A stretch of 64,000 nucleotides of DNA from Streptomyces chrestomyceticus JCM 4735. GTDB taxonomy: Bacteria > Actinomycetota > Actinomycetes > Streptomycetales > Streptomycetaceae. This document shows positions 31,897-39,945 of the stretch, piece after piece. Location: NCBI RefSeq assembly GCF_003865135.1, contig NZ_BHZC01000001.1, positions 2,108,001 to 2,172,000 on the forward strand. Direction: 5' to 3'. A program made the position numbers and the translations under genes. Positions within the stretch are counted from its first letter, which is position 1. Each line of letters begins with the position of its first letter. The notes below the pieces were generated by a model. It saw only the letters and a program-made list of their open reading frames with translations. It made no database searches and had not been told where the DNA came from.

Positions 31897-31934
31897 GCGA
31901 CCGGCCGGGTGCGGTGCCGCACCCGGCCGGTCGC
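31897..31934. terminator. 16-bp perfect hairpin between hydrolase and hemQ
   Basis: Arms 31897-31912 and 31919-31934 are perfectly complementary around a 6-nt loop. It lies between convergent genes and likely terminates both. Confidence 0.85.
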
Positions 31935-31937
31935 GCC

Positions 31938-31985
31938 GTCTCAGGCCGTCCCGGCAGCCGGCTCTCAGGCCAGCCCGGCGACCAG
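31938..31985 (-). repeat. 24-bp duplication of the hemQ 3' end including its stop
   Basis: The + strand segment 'tctcaggccagcccggcg' at the gene's end (31963 on) is repeated 24 bp to the left as 'tctcaggccgtcccggca' (31939 on). About 20 of 24 positions match and both copies carry the TCA complement of the stop. Confidence 0.65.
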
Positions 31986-32717
31986 CTCGGCGACCGGCTT
32001 GCGGCGCCCGGTGTAGAACGGCACCTCCTCGCGGACATGCATCCGCGCCTCGGAGCCGCGCAGGTGCCGCATGAGGTCGACGATGCGGTACAACTCGTCC
32101 GCCTCGAAGGCGAGGATCCACTCGTAGTCGCCCAGCGAGAAGGACGGCACGGTGTTGGCGCGCACGTCCGGGAAGCCGCGGGCCATCTTGCCGTGGTCGG
32201 CGAGCATCCGGCGGCGGTCCTCGTCGGGGAGGAGGTACCAGTCGTAGGACCGCACGAACGGGTAGACGCTCACGTAGTCGCGGGCGACCTCGTCGGCCAG
32301 GAAGGCCGGGATGTGCGACTTGTTGAACTCGGCCGGGCGGTGCAGCGCCATGTTCGACCAGACCGGCTCCAGCGCGCGCCCCAGCCGGGTGCGGCGGAAG
32401 AGGTTGTACGCCTCCTGGAGCGCGTCGGAGCTCTCCGAGTGCCACCAGATCATCACGTCGGCGTCGGCCCGCAGGCCGGAGACGTCGTACGTGCCGCGCA
32501 CGACGACGTCCTTGGCGGCGAGCTGCGCGAACAGCGTCTCGACCTCGTCGGCGTACCCGGTGCGGTCCTCGGGCAGCGCGTCGCGCAGCTTGAACACCGA
32601 CCAGAGCGTGTAGCGGATGACCTCGTTCAGGTCCTTCGCCTTCTTGCCGGCGTTCGGGGTCTTCTCGGGAGCGGCCCCGGTGGGGTGGGCGGGGGCGGGG
32701 GCGGAAGCGTCAGTCAT
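31965..32717 (-). CDS. hemQ: Coproheme decarboxylase HemQ/ChdC
   Basis: Chlorite-dismutase-fold enzyme that decarboxylates coproheme to heme b, the last step of the coproporphyrin-dependent pathway of Gram-positive bacteria. Diagnostic: '[19 protein letters not shown]', '[44 protein letters not shown]', '[62 protein letters not shown]'. The His in 'LADHGKMAR' (near residue 175) is by family the proximal heme ligand. ATG 32717 (MTDASAPA). hemG lies 11 bp upstream in the same direction, so the two should form an operon. Confidence 0.95.
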   Translation of the reverse strand: MTDASAPAPAHPTGAAPEKTPNAGKKAKDLNEVIRYTLWSVFKLRDALPEDRTGYADEVETLFAQLAAKDVVVRGTYDVSGLRADADVMIWWHSESSDALQEAYNLFRRTRLGRALEPVWSNMALHRPAEFNKSHIPAFLADEVARDYVSVYPFVRSYDWYLLPDEDRRRMLADHGKMARGFPDVRANTVPSFSLGDYEWILAFEADELYRIVDLMRHLRGSEARMHVREEVPFYTGRRKPVAELVAGLA

Positions 32718-32728
32718 GGGTCCCATTC

Positions 32729-34194
32729 TCACTCGCCCCGTACGGCGGCTTGCGGCAGGGTGTCCAAGATGTCGTCCGCGGCCGTGCGCGCGGAGGCGAT
32801 GCAGGCCGGGATGCCCACACCGTCGTAGAGCGCGCCGCACACCCGCAGGCCGGGCAGCTTGCCGGTCTCGGCCCGGATTCGGGCGACGCGCTCCAGGTGG
32901 CCGACCGGGTACTGCGGCAGCCCGCCGCCCCAGCGCGTGACCCGCTGCGCGACCGGCCGGGCGGCCAGCCCGACGGCCTCGCCGAGGTCGCGCAGCGACA
33001 GCTCCACCAGGTCGGCGTCGTCCCGCGCCAGGTCGGCCTCGTCGCCGTACCGGCCGACGGAGGTGCGCAGCACGAACAGGTCCGGGTCGCCGTCGGCGAT
33101 CCACCCCCACTTGTTGCTGGCGAAGGTCGACGCCTTGATCTTGCGGCGGTCGACCGGCGGCACGAGGAAGCCGCTGCCGGTCAGCGCCGTCTCGACGTCC
33201 GCGCGGCGGAAGGCCATGGTCACCAGGGCCATGGAGGCGTACTCGACGGCGGACAGCTCGGTGGCGGCGGCCGGTGCCTCGGCGGCCAGCAGCCGGGCGG
33301 CGGCGGGCGCCGGTGCGGCCAGGACCACGGCGTCCGCGTCCAGCGCCGCCGGGCCGTCGCCGCCGTCCAGGACGACGCGCCAGCCGTCGGCGGTGCGCCG
33401 CAGCTCGCCTACCGGGGTGTTCGTACGGATCTCGCCGCCCGCGGCCCGTACCGCGTCGGCGACGGCGCCCGGCAGCGTGCCCACGCCGCCGTCGATGCCC
33501 ATGAAGACCGGCGCCGGCGCCTGGCCCGGCTCAGCGGCGCGCGCCGCCGTCCGCGCCTGGATGCCCCTTACGCCTTCGATCAGCGAGCGCTCGGCGCGCG
33601 CGGCCTCGAAGAGCTGGGGGACGGCGGCGCGCATCGAGATGCGGTACGCGTCGCCCGCGTACACGCCGCCGAGCAGCGGTTCGACGAGCCGGTCGACGAC
33701 CTCGCGGCCCAGCCGGGCGGCGACGTACTCGCCGACCGCCACGTCCGCGCCGACCTCCGTGCGCTCCAGCGTCTCGTCCTCGGCGATCCGCGCCATGCCC
33801 TCGGGAGAGATCACCCCGGAGGCGGCCAGCAGGCCCAGGTCGCCTGGTACGCCCATGACGTGCCCCTTGGGCATCGGGCGCAGCGCGCCGCGCGTCCACA
33901 GGGCGGCGGTGGCGGTCGTGGGCGGCTGGAGGCGGTCGCCGAGGCCCACGGCGCGTGCCAGGTCCACCGCCTCCGGGCGCCTGGCCAGCATCGACTCGGC
34001 GCCGAGGTCGACCGGCACCCCCGCGATCTCTCCGGCGCGCAGCTTGCCGCCGAGCCGGCCGGACGCTTCCAGTACGGTCACCCGGGCCCCGCCGTCCAGC
34101 AGTCGGTGGGCCGCGGCCAGCCCGAGATGCCCCCACCGATGACGACGACATGACTTCCGGGCGCGCGGCCCGTACTGGTGTGCGCTGTGCTCAT
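32729..34194 (-). pseudogene. hemG: Coproporphyrinogen/protoporphyrinogen oxidase HemG (HemY/CgoX type) with an N-terminal frameshift
   Basis: FAD-dependent oxidase acting before HemQ. From ATG 34194 the frame reads 'MSTAHTSTGRAPGSHVVVIGGGISG' and then goes out of frame ('WPRPTDCW'). The rest of the protein, 'LAAAHRLLDGGARVTVLEASGRLGGKLRAGEIAGVPVDLGAESMLARRPEAV' through '[22 protein letters not shown]', continues one frame over to the stop at 32729. One base is missing at about 34120-34121, inside the FAD-binding GxGxxG motif: 'tcgggctggcc' where 'tcgggcctggcc' is expected. With one C restored the gene is 488 codons, normal length. Because the product is needed for heme, a sequencing or assembly error is as likely as true inactivation. 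Operon with hemQ. Confidence 0.85.
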
Positions 34195-34322
34195 GCCCCC
34201 ACTCTCTCAGAGTCCGTCCGGAGTCCGGACCGTGACCGCATCGCGACGCACGGACGGCAACCCGCGGCTCCCCCGCCACGTCGAAGTGGCAACGGCGGCA
34301 CACCACTTCGGGGGTACGGGAC

Positions 34323-35369
34323 ATGGGCACAGCGGTCAGGTCGTACGGGGCGCGGCGGACGGCTGCGGCGGTGCTGCTGGTGGCGTCCCTCGGGATCGCC
34401 GGGTGCGGAGCGGCCGGGCAGGGCGGCACCGAGCAGGCGAGCGCGGAGCGGAGCGATTCGGGGGCCGCACGGAGCGGCTCGGGGCCGGCGCGGGGCGAGC
34501 AGGGCATGGTCGGGCCCAAGGCGCCGGGTGCCGCGGAGTCGGCCGGCGGGAAGGCCGGTACGGGCAGCGGCAGCAGCGGGAAGCCCGCGCCGGTCGCCAC
34601 GGCGCAGATCATCCGTACGGCGTCGCTGACCGTCGAGGCCGCGGACGTACCGGGAGCCTTGGCCCAGGCCCGTACGGCGGCCAAGGGCGTGGGCGGCTAC
34701 GTCGGTGACGAGACCACCGACCGGGACGGCGAGGGGCGGGAACGCTCCCGGGTGGAGCTGCGGGTACCGCCCGAGGCGTACGACGGGCTGCTGGACCGGC
34801 TCTCCCGGCTGGGCACGCTCAAGAAGCGCCAGGTCTCGGCGAAGGACGTCACCGACCAGGTGGTGGACACCGGCAGCCGCATCAAGTCGCAGCAGGCCAG
34901 CGTGGCGCGGGTACGGGCCCTGATGGACAAGGCCACCTCCATCGGCGACATCGTCACGCTGGAGTCCGAACTCAGCCGCCGCCAGTCGGAACTGGAATCC
35001 CTCCAGGCGCGCCTGAAGTCGCTCCAGGAGCAGACCGGCATGGCGACGGTGACGCTGGTGCTCCAGGAACCGGACGCGGCGGCGGACGATGACGGGACCT
35101 CCTTCGGGGAGGCGCTCAGCGGCGGCTGGGACGCCTTCACGGAGGGGTTGCGGAGGCTGCTGGTGGCGGTCGGCGCGTCGCTGCCGTTCCTCGCGGCGGG
35201 GGCGCTGGTGTTCGTGCTGTGGCAGGTGCTGCGGGGGTGGGTGTTGCGGGCGCGGCGTACACGGTCGCCGGAGGCCGCGGCGGCCCCGGCGCGGGAGGAT
35301 TCCGCGGAGACCGCACGGGAGGACTCCGCGGAGACCGCACGGAAGGGTGACGAACCAGGGGACCGTTGA
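34323..35369 (+). CDS. DUF4349-domain lipoprotein (348 aa)
   Basis: Starts MGTAVRSYGARRTAAAVLLVASLGIAGCG: a lipoprotein signal with the lipidated Cys at residue 28. A ~70-residue Gly/Ser/Ala linker follows, then the DUF4349 domain: 'IIRTASLTVEAADVPGALAQARTAAKGVGGYVGDETT', 'RVELRVPPEAYDGLLDRLSRLGTLKKRQVSAKDVTDQVVDTGSRI', a long coiled coil 'MDKATSIGDIVTLESELSRRQSELESLQARLKSL', and a C-terminal membrane helix 'LLVAVGASLPFLAAGALVFVLW'. The acidic tail holds an exact 8-residue tandem repeat (EDSAETAR twice, ~35295-35342). Function unknown; probably an envelope protein. Divergent from hemG. Confidence 0.85.
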   Translation: MGTAVRSYGARRTAAAVLLVASLGIAGCGAAGQGGTEQASAERSDSGAARSGSGPARGEQGMVGPKAPGAAESAGGKAGTGSGSSGKPAPVATAQIIRTASLTVEAADVPGALAQARTAAKGVGGYVGDETTDRDGEGRERSRVELRVPPEAYDGLLDRLSRLGTLKKRQVSAKDVTDQVVDTGSRIKSQQASVARVRALMDKATSIGDIVTLESELSRRQSELESLQARLKSLQEQTGMATVTLVLQEPDAAADDDGTSFGEALSGGWDAFTEGLRRLLVAVGASLPFLAAGALVFVLWQVLRGWVLRARRTRSPEAAAAPAREDSAETAREDSAETARKGDEPGDR

Positions 35370-35454
35370 CAGCCGCGGGCGGTGGGCAAAGACTCGGGAC
35401 GACAGCGCCGATCTTCGGGCGACAGCTTCGGGCGGACAGCGAGGACAGGGCCGG

Positions 35455-36681
35455 ATGACCGAGCAGGGTGCACGGGACGCACGAGGCGCGTGGGGCGCCC
35501 GGGACGTCTACATCGTCGACGCCGTACGGACTCCGGTCGGCAAGTACGGCGGCGCCCTCGCGGGCACCCGCCCCGACGACCTCGCCGCCCACGTCGTCAA
35601 GGCCCTCGTGGAGCGCACCCCTGCCCTCGACCCGGCCCGGATCGACGACGTCGTGTTCGGTGACGCCAACGGGGCGGGCGAGGACAACCGCAACGTGGCG
35701 CGGATGGCCGTGCTGCTGGCCGGGCTGCCCACCTCCGTACCCGGCGTGACGGTCAACCGCCTGTGCGGCTCCGGTCTGGAAGCCGTCATCCAGGCCGCCC
35801 GCTCCATCGCCCTGGGGGACGCGCACATCGTGCTCGCGGGCGGCGTGGAGTCGATGAGCCGCGCGCCGTACGTCTTCCAGAAGCCCGAGCGGGCGTTCCC
35901 CGCCGGGCACCAGGAGATGTTCTCCTCGACCCTGGGCTGGCGGATGGTCAATCCGCGCATGGCGCCCGAGTGGACGGTCTCGCTGGGCGAGGGCGCGGAG
36001 CTGATCGCCGACAAGTACGGCATCGGACGCGAGCAGCAGGACGCCTTCGCGCTCGACAGTCACCGTAAGGCAGCGCGCGCCTGGGAAGAGGGCGCCTACG
36101 ACGCCGAAGTCGTACCGCTGCCGGACGTGGACCTGGCGCAGGACGAATCGATCCGTGCCTCGACCTCCGTGGAAGCGCTGGCCAAGCTCCGCCCGGCCTT
36201 CCGCAAGGAAGGCGGCACGGTCACGGCGGGCAACGCCTCCCCGCTCAACGACGGCGCCGCGGCCCTCCTCCTCGTCGACGAGGAGGGACTGCGGGCCACC
36301 GGCCGGGAGCCGCTCGCCCGGATCGGCGCGAGCGCGGTGACCGGCATCGAGCCGCAACTGTTCGGGCTGGGCCCGGTGGAGGCCGTACGGCGGGCCCTGG
36401 ACAAGGCGGGGCGCGACCTCGCCGACCTGGCCGCCTTCGAGTTGAACGAGGCGTTCGCGGCCCAGGCGCTGGGCTGCCTCGCCCAGTGGCCCGGACTCGA
36501 CCCGGACGTGGTCAACCCGCGCGGCGGCGCCATCGCCATCGGGCACCCGCTGGGCGCGTCCGGCGCCCGCCTGGCCGGCGCGGTCGCCCACCAGCTCGCC
36601 GCGCGCGGCTCCGGTACGGGGCTGGCGGCGCTGTGCATCGGGGTGGGGCAGGGCTTGGCGCTCGTACTGGAGCACGAGTAA
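35455..36681 (+). CDS. Acetyl-CoA C-acyltransferase (thiolase), 408 aa
   Basis: Degradative thiolase. The N-terminus after ~16 unconserved residues is 'DVYIVDAVRTPVGKYGGALAGTRPDDLAAHVVKAL'. The acyl-accepting Cys is in 'VNRLCGSGLEAVIQAARSI' (near residue 107); 'GGVESMSRAPYV'; 'NEAFAAQALGCLAQW'; the catalytic His is in 'GGAIAIGHPLGASGARLAG' and the second Cys in 'LCIGVGQGLALVLE'. The closest look is beta-ketoadipyl-CoA thiolase (PcaF)/FadA-type enzymes, so aromatic or fatty acid catabolism is plausible. The adjacent aldehyde dehydrogenase of benzaldehyde-dehydrogenase type is in keeping with aromatic catabolism, by inference. ATG 35455 is the first start before the conserved region. Confidence 0.92.
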   Translation: MTEQGARDARGAWGARDVYIVDAVRTPVGKYGGALAGTRPDDLAAHVVKALVERTPALDPARIDDVVFGDANGAGEDNRNVARMAVLLAGLPTSVPGVTVNRLCGSGLEAVIQAARSIALGDAHIVLAGGVESMSRAPYVFQKPERAFPAGHQEMFSSTLGWRMVNPRMAPEWTVSLGEGAELIADKYGIGREQQDAFALDSHRKAARAWEEGAYDAEVVPLPDVDLAQDESIRASTSVEALAKLRPAFRKEGGTVTAGNASPLNDGAAALLLVDEEGLRATGREPLARIGASAVTGIEPQLFGLGPVEAVRRALDKAGRDLADLAAFELNEAFAAQALGCLAQWPGLDPDVVNPRGGAIAIGHPLGASGARLAGAVAHQLAARGSGTGLAALCIGVGQGLALVLEHE

Positions 36682-36702
36682 CTCGTACGGGAGCGCGAGT
36701 AA
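36661..36702 (+). repeat. 21-bp tandem duplication of the thiolase C-terminus and stop
   Basis: 36661-36681 (the last seven codons including TAA) is repeated at 36682-36702 with two mismatches, keeping the reading frame and a second TAA. It reads L-V-L-E-H-E-stop then L-V-R-E-R-E-stop. Confidence 0.9.
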
Positions 36703-36920
36703 GGGGGCCGGGGAGCACGGGCTGGGCTGGTCCGGACGTGGGCCGGGCCGGATGCGGGCGGGCCAGACGCGGACTCGTCGTGGACCAGGCCGGTCCAGGC
36801 CAAACCAGACCGGATGCACCCCGGCCAACCGCCCACCGAACCCGACCCGCACCGCAAACCCCAGCGCCACGGCCCCGGCACCACGGCCCCGCCGCCCACC
36901 CCGATCACCGATGCGGGAGG
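36703..36920. other. Strand-asymmetric intergenic DNA before the aldehyde dehydrogenase gene
   Basis: About 220 bp. The left half (36703-36790) is G-rich on the + strand; the right half (36795-36905) is strongly C/A-rich with almost no runs of G. No gene-like frame is present. It contains the upstream part of the aldehyde dehydrogenase promoter region. Confidence 0.4.
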
Positions 36921-36921
36921 A

Positions 36922-36938
36922 TGAACCGAACTGGTTCA
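36922..36938. promoter_or_regulatory. Operator-like dyad TGAACC-N5-GGTTCA
   Basis: Perfect 6-bp arms 36922-36927 and 36933-36938 sit 34 bp before ATG 36972. The 17-bp dyad is of the TetR/MarR kind (A-C-C-N-x-G-G-T core). Confidence 0.5.
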
Positions 36939-36971
36939 TTCCTCAACCGTTTCGACCGGAGGCCGCGCGCG

Positions 36972-38402
36972 ATGCCCCTGCTCGACCTGGAACACCTGCC
37001 CCTGCTGCACGGCGGCGAGACCACCGCGGTCGAACCGGCGACCGGCGAGGCCCTGGCCGCCTTCACCCTCGCCGCCCCCGCCGACGTGGCGAGTGCCGCC
37101 GCCGAGGCCGCGGCCGCCCAGCACGCCTGGGCCCGTACGCCGTACACGGAGCGCGCCGCGGTGCTGCGCCGGGCCGGGGACCTGATCCACCGGCACGCGG
37201 CGGAACTGTCCGAGTGGATCGTCCGGGAGGCCGGCAGCGTTCCCGGCAAGGCCGGGTTCGAGATACGGACCGCCGCCGAGGAGTGCTACGAGGCCGCCGC
37301 GCTCGCCCACCACCCGCTGGGCCAGGTGCTGCCCTCCGCCGCGCCCCGCCACTCGTACACGACCCGGGTACCGGCCGGCGTCGTCGGCGTCATCGCGCCG
37401 TTCAACGTCCCGCTCGTGCTCGCGATGCGCTCCGTCGCCCCGGCCCTGGCGCTCGGCAACGCGGTGGTCCTCAAGCCCGACCCGCGCACCGCGGTGTGCG
37501 GCGGCCACGCCGTGGCGGCGCTCTTCGCGGCGGCCGGGCTGCCGGAAGGGCTGCTGCACGTGCTGCCGGGCGGCAGCGAGGCCGGGCAGGCGCTGGTCGG
37601 CGACCGGCACGTCCGGGTGATCTCCTTCACCGGCTCCACGGACGCGGGCCGCAGCGTCGGCGCGCTCGCCGCCCGGCACCTCAAGCGGGCCCATTTGGAG
37701 CTGGGCGGCAACAGCGCCTTCCTGGTCCTGGAGGACGCGGACCTGGACGCCGCGATGTCCGCCGCCACCTGGGCCTCCTTCTTCCACCAGGGCCAGATCT
37801 GCATGTCCTCGGGCCGCCACCTCGTGCACGCCTCCCTGTACGACGAGTACGTGGAGCGGCTGGCGGCGAAGGCGGACGCGCTCGCCGTCGGCGACCCGTT
37901 CCGCGAGGAGGTCCAGCTCGGGCCGGTCATCGACGGCGGGCAGCGGGACCGGGTGCACGGCCTGGTCGAGGCGAGCACGGCGGCGGGCGCCCGGCTCGCG
38001 GCCGGCGGCACCCACCGCGGCCTGTTCTACCGGCCCACCGTCCTGGCCGACGTGGACGACCGCGCGCCCGCCTACGCCGAGGAGGTCTTCGGGCCGGTCG
38101 CGCCCGTCCGCAAGTTCCACACCGCCGACGAGGCCGTGGCCCTGGCGAACGACACGCGGTACGGGCTGGCGCTCGGCGTCGTCACCCGCGACACCGCGCG
38201 CGCCCTGGAGCTGGCCGACCGCATCCCGACCGGCCTGCTGCACATCAACGACCAGACGGTCAACGACGAGCCGGTCGCGCCGATGGGCGGCTTCGCCGAC
38301 TCCGGCACCGGCGCGCACTTCGGCGGCACGGCCAACCTCGACGCGTTCACCGAGACCCGCTGGACCACGGTCCGCGGCACCCCGGCCGGGTACCCGTTCT
38401 GA
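36972..38402 (+). CDS. Aldehyde dehydrogenase, benzaldehyde-dehydrogenase type (476 aa)
   Basis: NAD(P)-dependent oxidation of an aldehyde to the acid. Motifs: 'VIAPFNVPLVLAMRSVAPALALGNAVVLKPDPRTAVCGG', 'ISFTGSTDAGRSVGALAA' (NAD pocket), 'RAHLELGGNSAFLVLEDAD' (general base Glu), 'FFHQGQICMSSGRHLVHASLYDEYVERL' (nucleophile Cys near residue 277), 'EEVFGPVAPVRKF', 'ALELADRIPTGLLHINDQTVNDEPVAPMGG'. Family similarity is to vanillin/benzaldehyde dehydrogenases. Start: ATG 36972 has 'ggagg' 10 nt upstream; ATG 36921 sits immediately after 'gggagg' with no spacing and would read through the operator-like dyad, so it is less likely. 95 bp separate it from the flavoprotein gene. Confidence 0.9.
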   Translation: MPLLDLEHLPLLHGGETTAVEPATGEALAAFTLAAPADVASAAAEAAAAQHAWARTPYTERAAVLRRAGDLIHRHAAELSEWIVREAGSVPGKAGFEIRTAAEECYEAAALAHHPLGQVLPSAAPRHSYTTRVPAGVVGVIAPFNVPLVLAMRSVAPALALGNAVVLKPDPRTAVCGGHAVAALFAAAGLPEGLLHVLPGGSEAGQALVGDRHVRVISFTGSTDAGRSVGALAARHLKRAHLELGGNSAFLVLEDADLDAAMSAATWASFFHQGQICMSSGRHLVHASLYDEYVERLAAKADALAVGDPFREEVQLGPVIDGGQRDRVHGLVEASTAAGARLAAGGTHRGLFYRPTVLADVDDRAPAYAEEVFGPVAPVRKFHTADEAVALANDTRYGLALGVVTRDTARALELADRIPTGLLHINDQTVNDEPVAPMGGFADSGTGAHFGGTANLDAFTETRWTTVRGTPAGYPF

Positions 38403-38497
38403 CCCGTAATCTGCCGGTACGGCCCATGGACGTACCGGCGCCCGTCATGGGCAACCGTGACGTAGAAGACCGGCACACCACGAAGGGAGCATCCGCG

Positions 38498-39880
38498 ATG
38501 GCGGAACGGCTGGTGGTCATCGGCGGCGACGCGACGGGCATGTCCGCCGCGTCGCAGGCCCGGCGGCTGAAGAAGCCCGGCGAACTGGAGATCGTCGCGT
38601 TCGAACGGGGCCACTTCGCCTCGTACTCCGCCTGCGGCATCCCGTACTGGGTCGGCGGGACGGTCGACGGCCCGGACGACCTGATCGCCCGGACGCCGGA
38701 GCAGCACCGCGAGCGCGACATCGACTTGCGGATGCGGACCGAGGTCACCGAACTGGACCTGGACCGCGGCCGGGTCCGCACCCGTGACCTGGACGGCGGC
38801 GGCACCGAGTCCTGGACCGGCTACGACAAGCTGGTGATCGCCACCGGCGCACGGCCGCTGCGCCCGCCCCTGCCGGGCATCGACGCGCCCGGCGTGCACG
38901 GTGTGCAGACCCTGGACGACGGGCAGGCGCTGCTGGACACCCTCCAGGCCACCGAGGGCACCAAGGCCGTCGTCGTCGGCGCGGGCTACATCGGCGTGGA
39001 GATGGCGGAGGCGCTGGTCACCCGCGGCTACGACGTCACCGTCCTGGACCGCGGCGCGCAGCCGATGTCCACCCTCGACCCCGACATGGGCGAACTGGTC
39101 CACGAGGCGATGTGCGGGATGGGCATCGAGACGGTGCGCGGCGCGGCCGTCACCGGTGTCCGCACCGACGACTCCGGGCGGGCCTGCGCGGTGACCACCG
39201 AGGACGACGGCGAGTTCCCGGCCGACATCGTCGTGCTGGGCCTGGGCGTACGGCCCGAGACGACCCTCGCCGCGCAGGCCGGGCTGCCGCTCGGCGACGC
39301 GGGCGGGCTGCTCACCGATCTGTCGATGCGGGTGCGCGGCCAGGACGCCGTGTGGGCCGGCGGGGACTGCGTGGAGGTGCTGGACCTGGTCCTGGGCCGG
39401 ACCCGGCACATCGCGCTGGGCACCCACGCCAACAAGCACGGCCAGATCATCGGCTCCAACGTCGCCGGTGACTACGCGACCTTCCCCGGCGTCGTCGGTA
39501 CCGCCGTCTCCAAGGTCTGCGACCTGGAGATCGCCCGCACCGGGCTGCTGGAGGAGCAGGCGAAGTCGGTCGGTCTGCAGTACGTGACCGTCACCGTCGA
39601 CTCGACCAGCCGCGCCGGCTACTACCCGAACGCCCGCCCGATGCGCGTGAAGATGATGGCCGAGCGGCGCACCGGCCGCCTCCTCGGCGTCCAGATCGTC
39701 GGCCGGGAGGGCGCGGGCAAGCGCGTGGACGTGGCGGCGGTGGCGCTCACGGCGCGGCTGACGGTCGAGGAGATGACCGCGCTCGACCTCGGCTACGCGC
39801 CGCCGTTCTCCCCCGTGTGGGACCCGGTCCTGGTCGCGGCGCGCAAGGCGGCCGCGGCGGTGCGCGAGGCGGTCGGCTGA
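38498..39880 (+). CDS. FAD-dependent pyridine nucleotide-disulfide oxidoreductase, CoA-disulfide reductase-like (460 aa)
   Basis: Flavoprotein with N-terminal FAD motif 'LVVIGGDATGMSAASQARR', a single active-site-type Cys in 'FASYSACGIPYWVGG' (near residue 44, as in CoA-disulfide reductases and NADH oxidases), 'LVIATGARPLRPPLPGID', NAD(P)H motif 'AVVVGAGYIGVEMAEALVTRGYDVTVLD', 'AVWAGGDCVEVLDLV', and the C-terminal dimerisation domain ending 'LTVEEMTALDLGYAPPFSPVWDPVLVAARK'. It may reduce CoA disulfide or reactive species. ATG 38498 has 'gaaggga' 8-9 nt upstream. A perfect hairpin terminates it. Confidence 0.92.
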   Translation: MAERLVVIGGDATGMSAASQARRLKKPGELEIVAFERGHFASYSACGIPYWVGGTVDGPDDLIARTPEQHRERDIDLRMRTEVTELDLDRGRVRTRDLDGGGTESWTGYDKLVIATGARPLRPPLPGIDAPGVHGVQTLDDGQALLDTLQATEGTKAVVVGAGYIGVEMAEALVTRGYDVTVLDRGAQPMSTLDPDMGELVHEAMCGMGIETVRGAAVTGVRTDDSGRACAVTTEDDGEFPADIVVLGLGVRPETTLAAQAGLPLGDAGGLLTDLSMRVRGQDAVWAGGDCVEVLDLVLGRTRHIALGTHANKHGQIIGSNVAGDYATFPGVVGTAVSKVCDLEIARTGLLEEQAKSVGLQYVTVTVDSTSRAGYYPNARPMRVKMMAERRTGRLLGVQIVGREGAGKRVDVAAVALTARLTVEEMTALDLGYAPPFSPVWDPVLVAARKAAAAVREAVG

Positions 39881-39886
39881 CGGTAC

Positions 39887-39912
39887 GGCGGGCCGCCGAC
39901 CGGCGGCCCGCC
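39887..39912. terminator. 11-bp perfect hairpin between flavoprotein gene and hemE
   Basis: Arms 39887-39897 and 39902-39912 around a GACC loop, 6 bp after the flavoprotein stop and shared with the convergent hemE. Confidence 0.8.
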
Positions 39913-39915
39913 TGT

Positions 39916-39945
39916 CGGATCAGCGCGCCTTCGGATCAGCGCGCC
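39916..39945 (-). repeat. 16-bp-period duplication of the hemE 3' end including its stop
   Basis: CGGATCAGCGCGCC occurs at 39932-39945 (in the gene, covering the stop at 39936-39938) and exactly again at 39916-39929. Period 16 bp. Confidence 0.85.

Noticed and set aside
37000..38400. Alternative long frames antisense to the aldehyde dehydrogenase
   Set aside because: No motifs; the sense frame carries all ALDH signatures.
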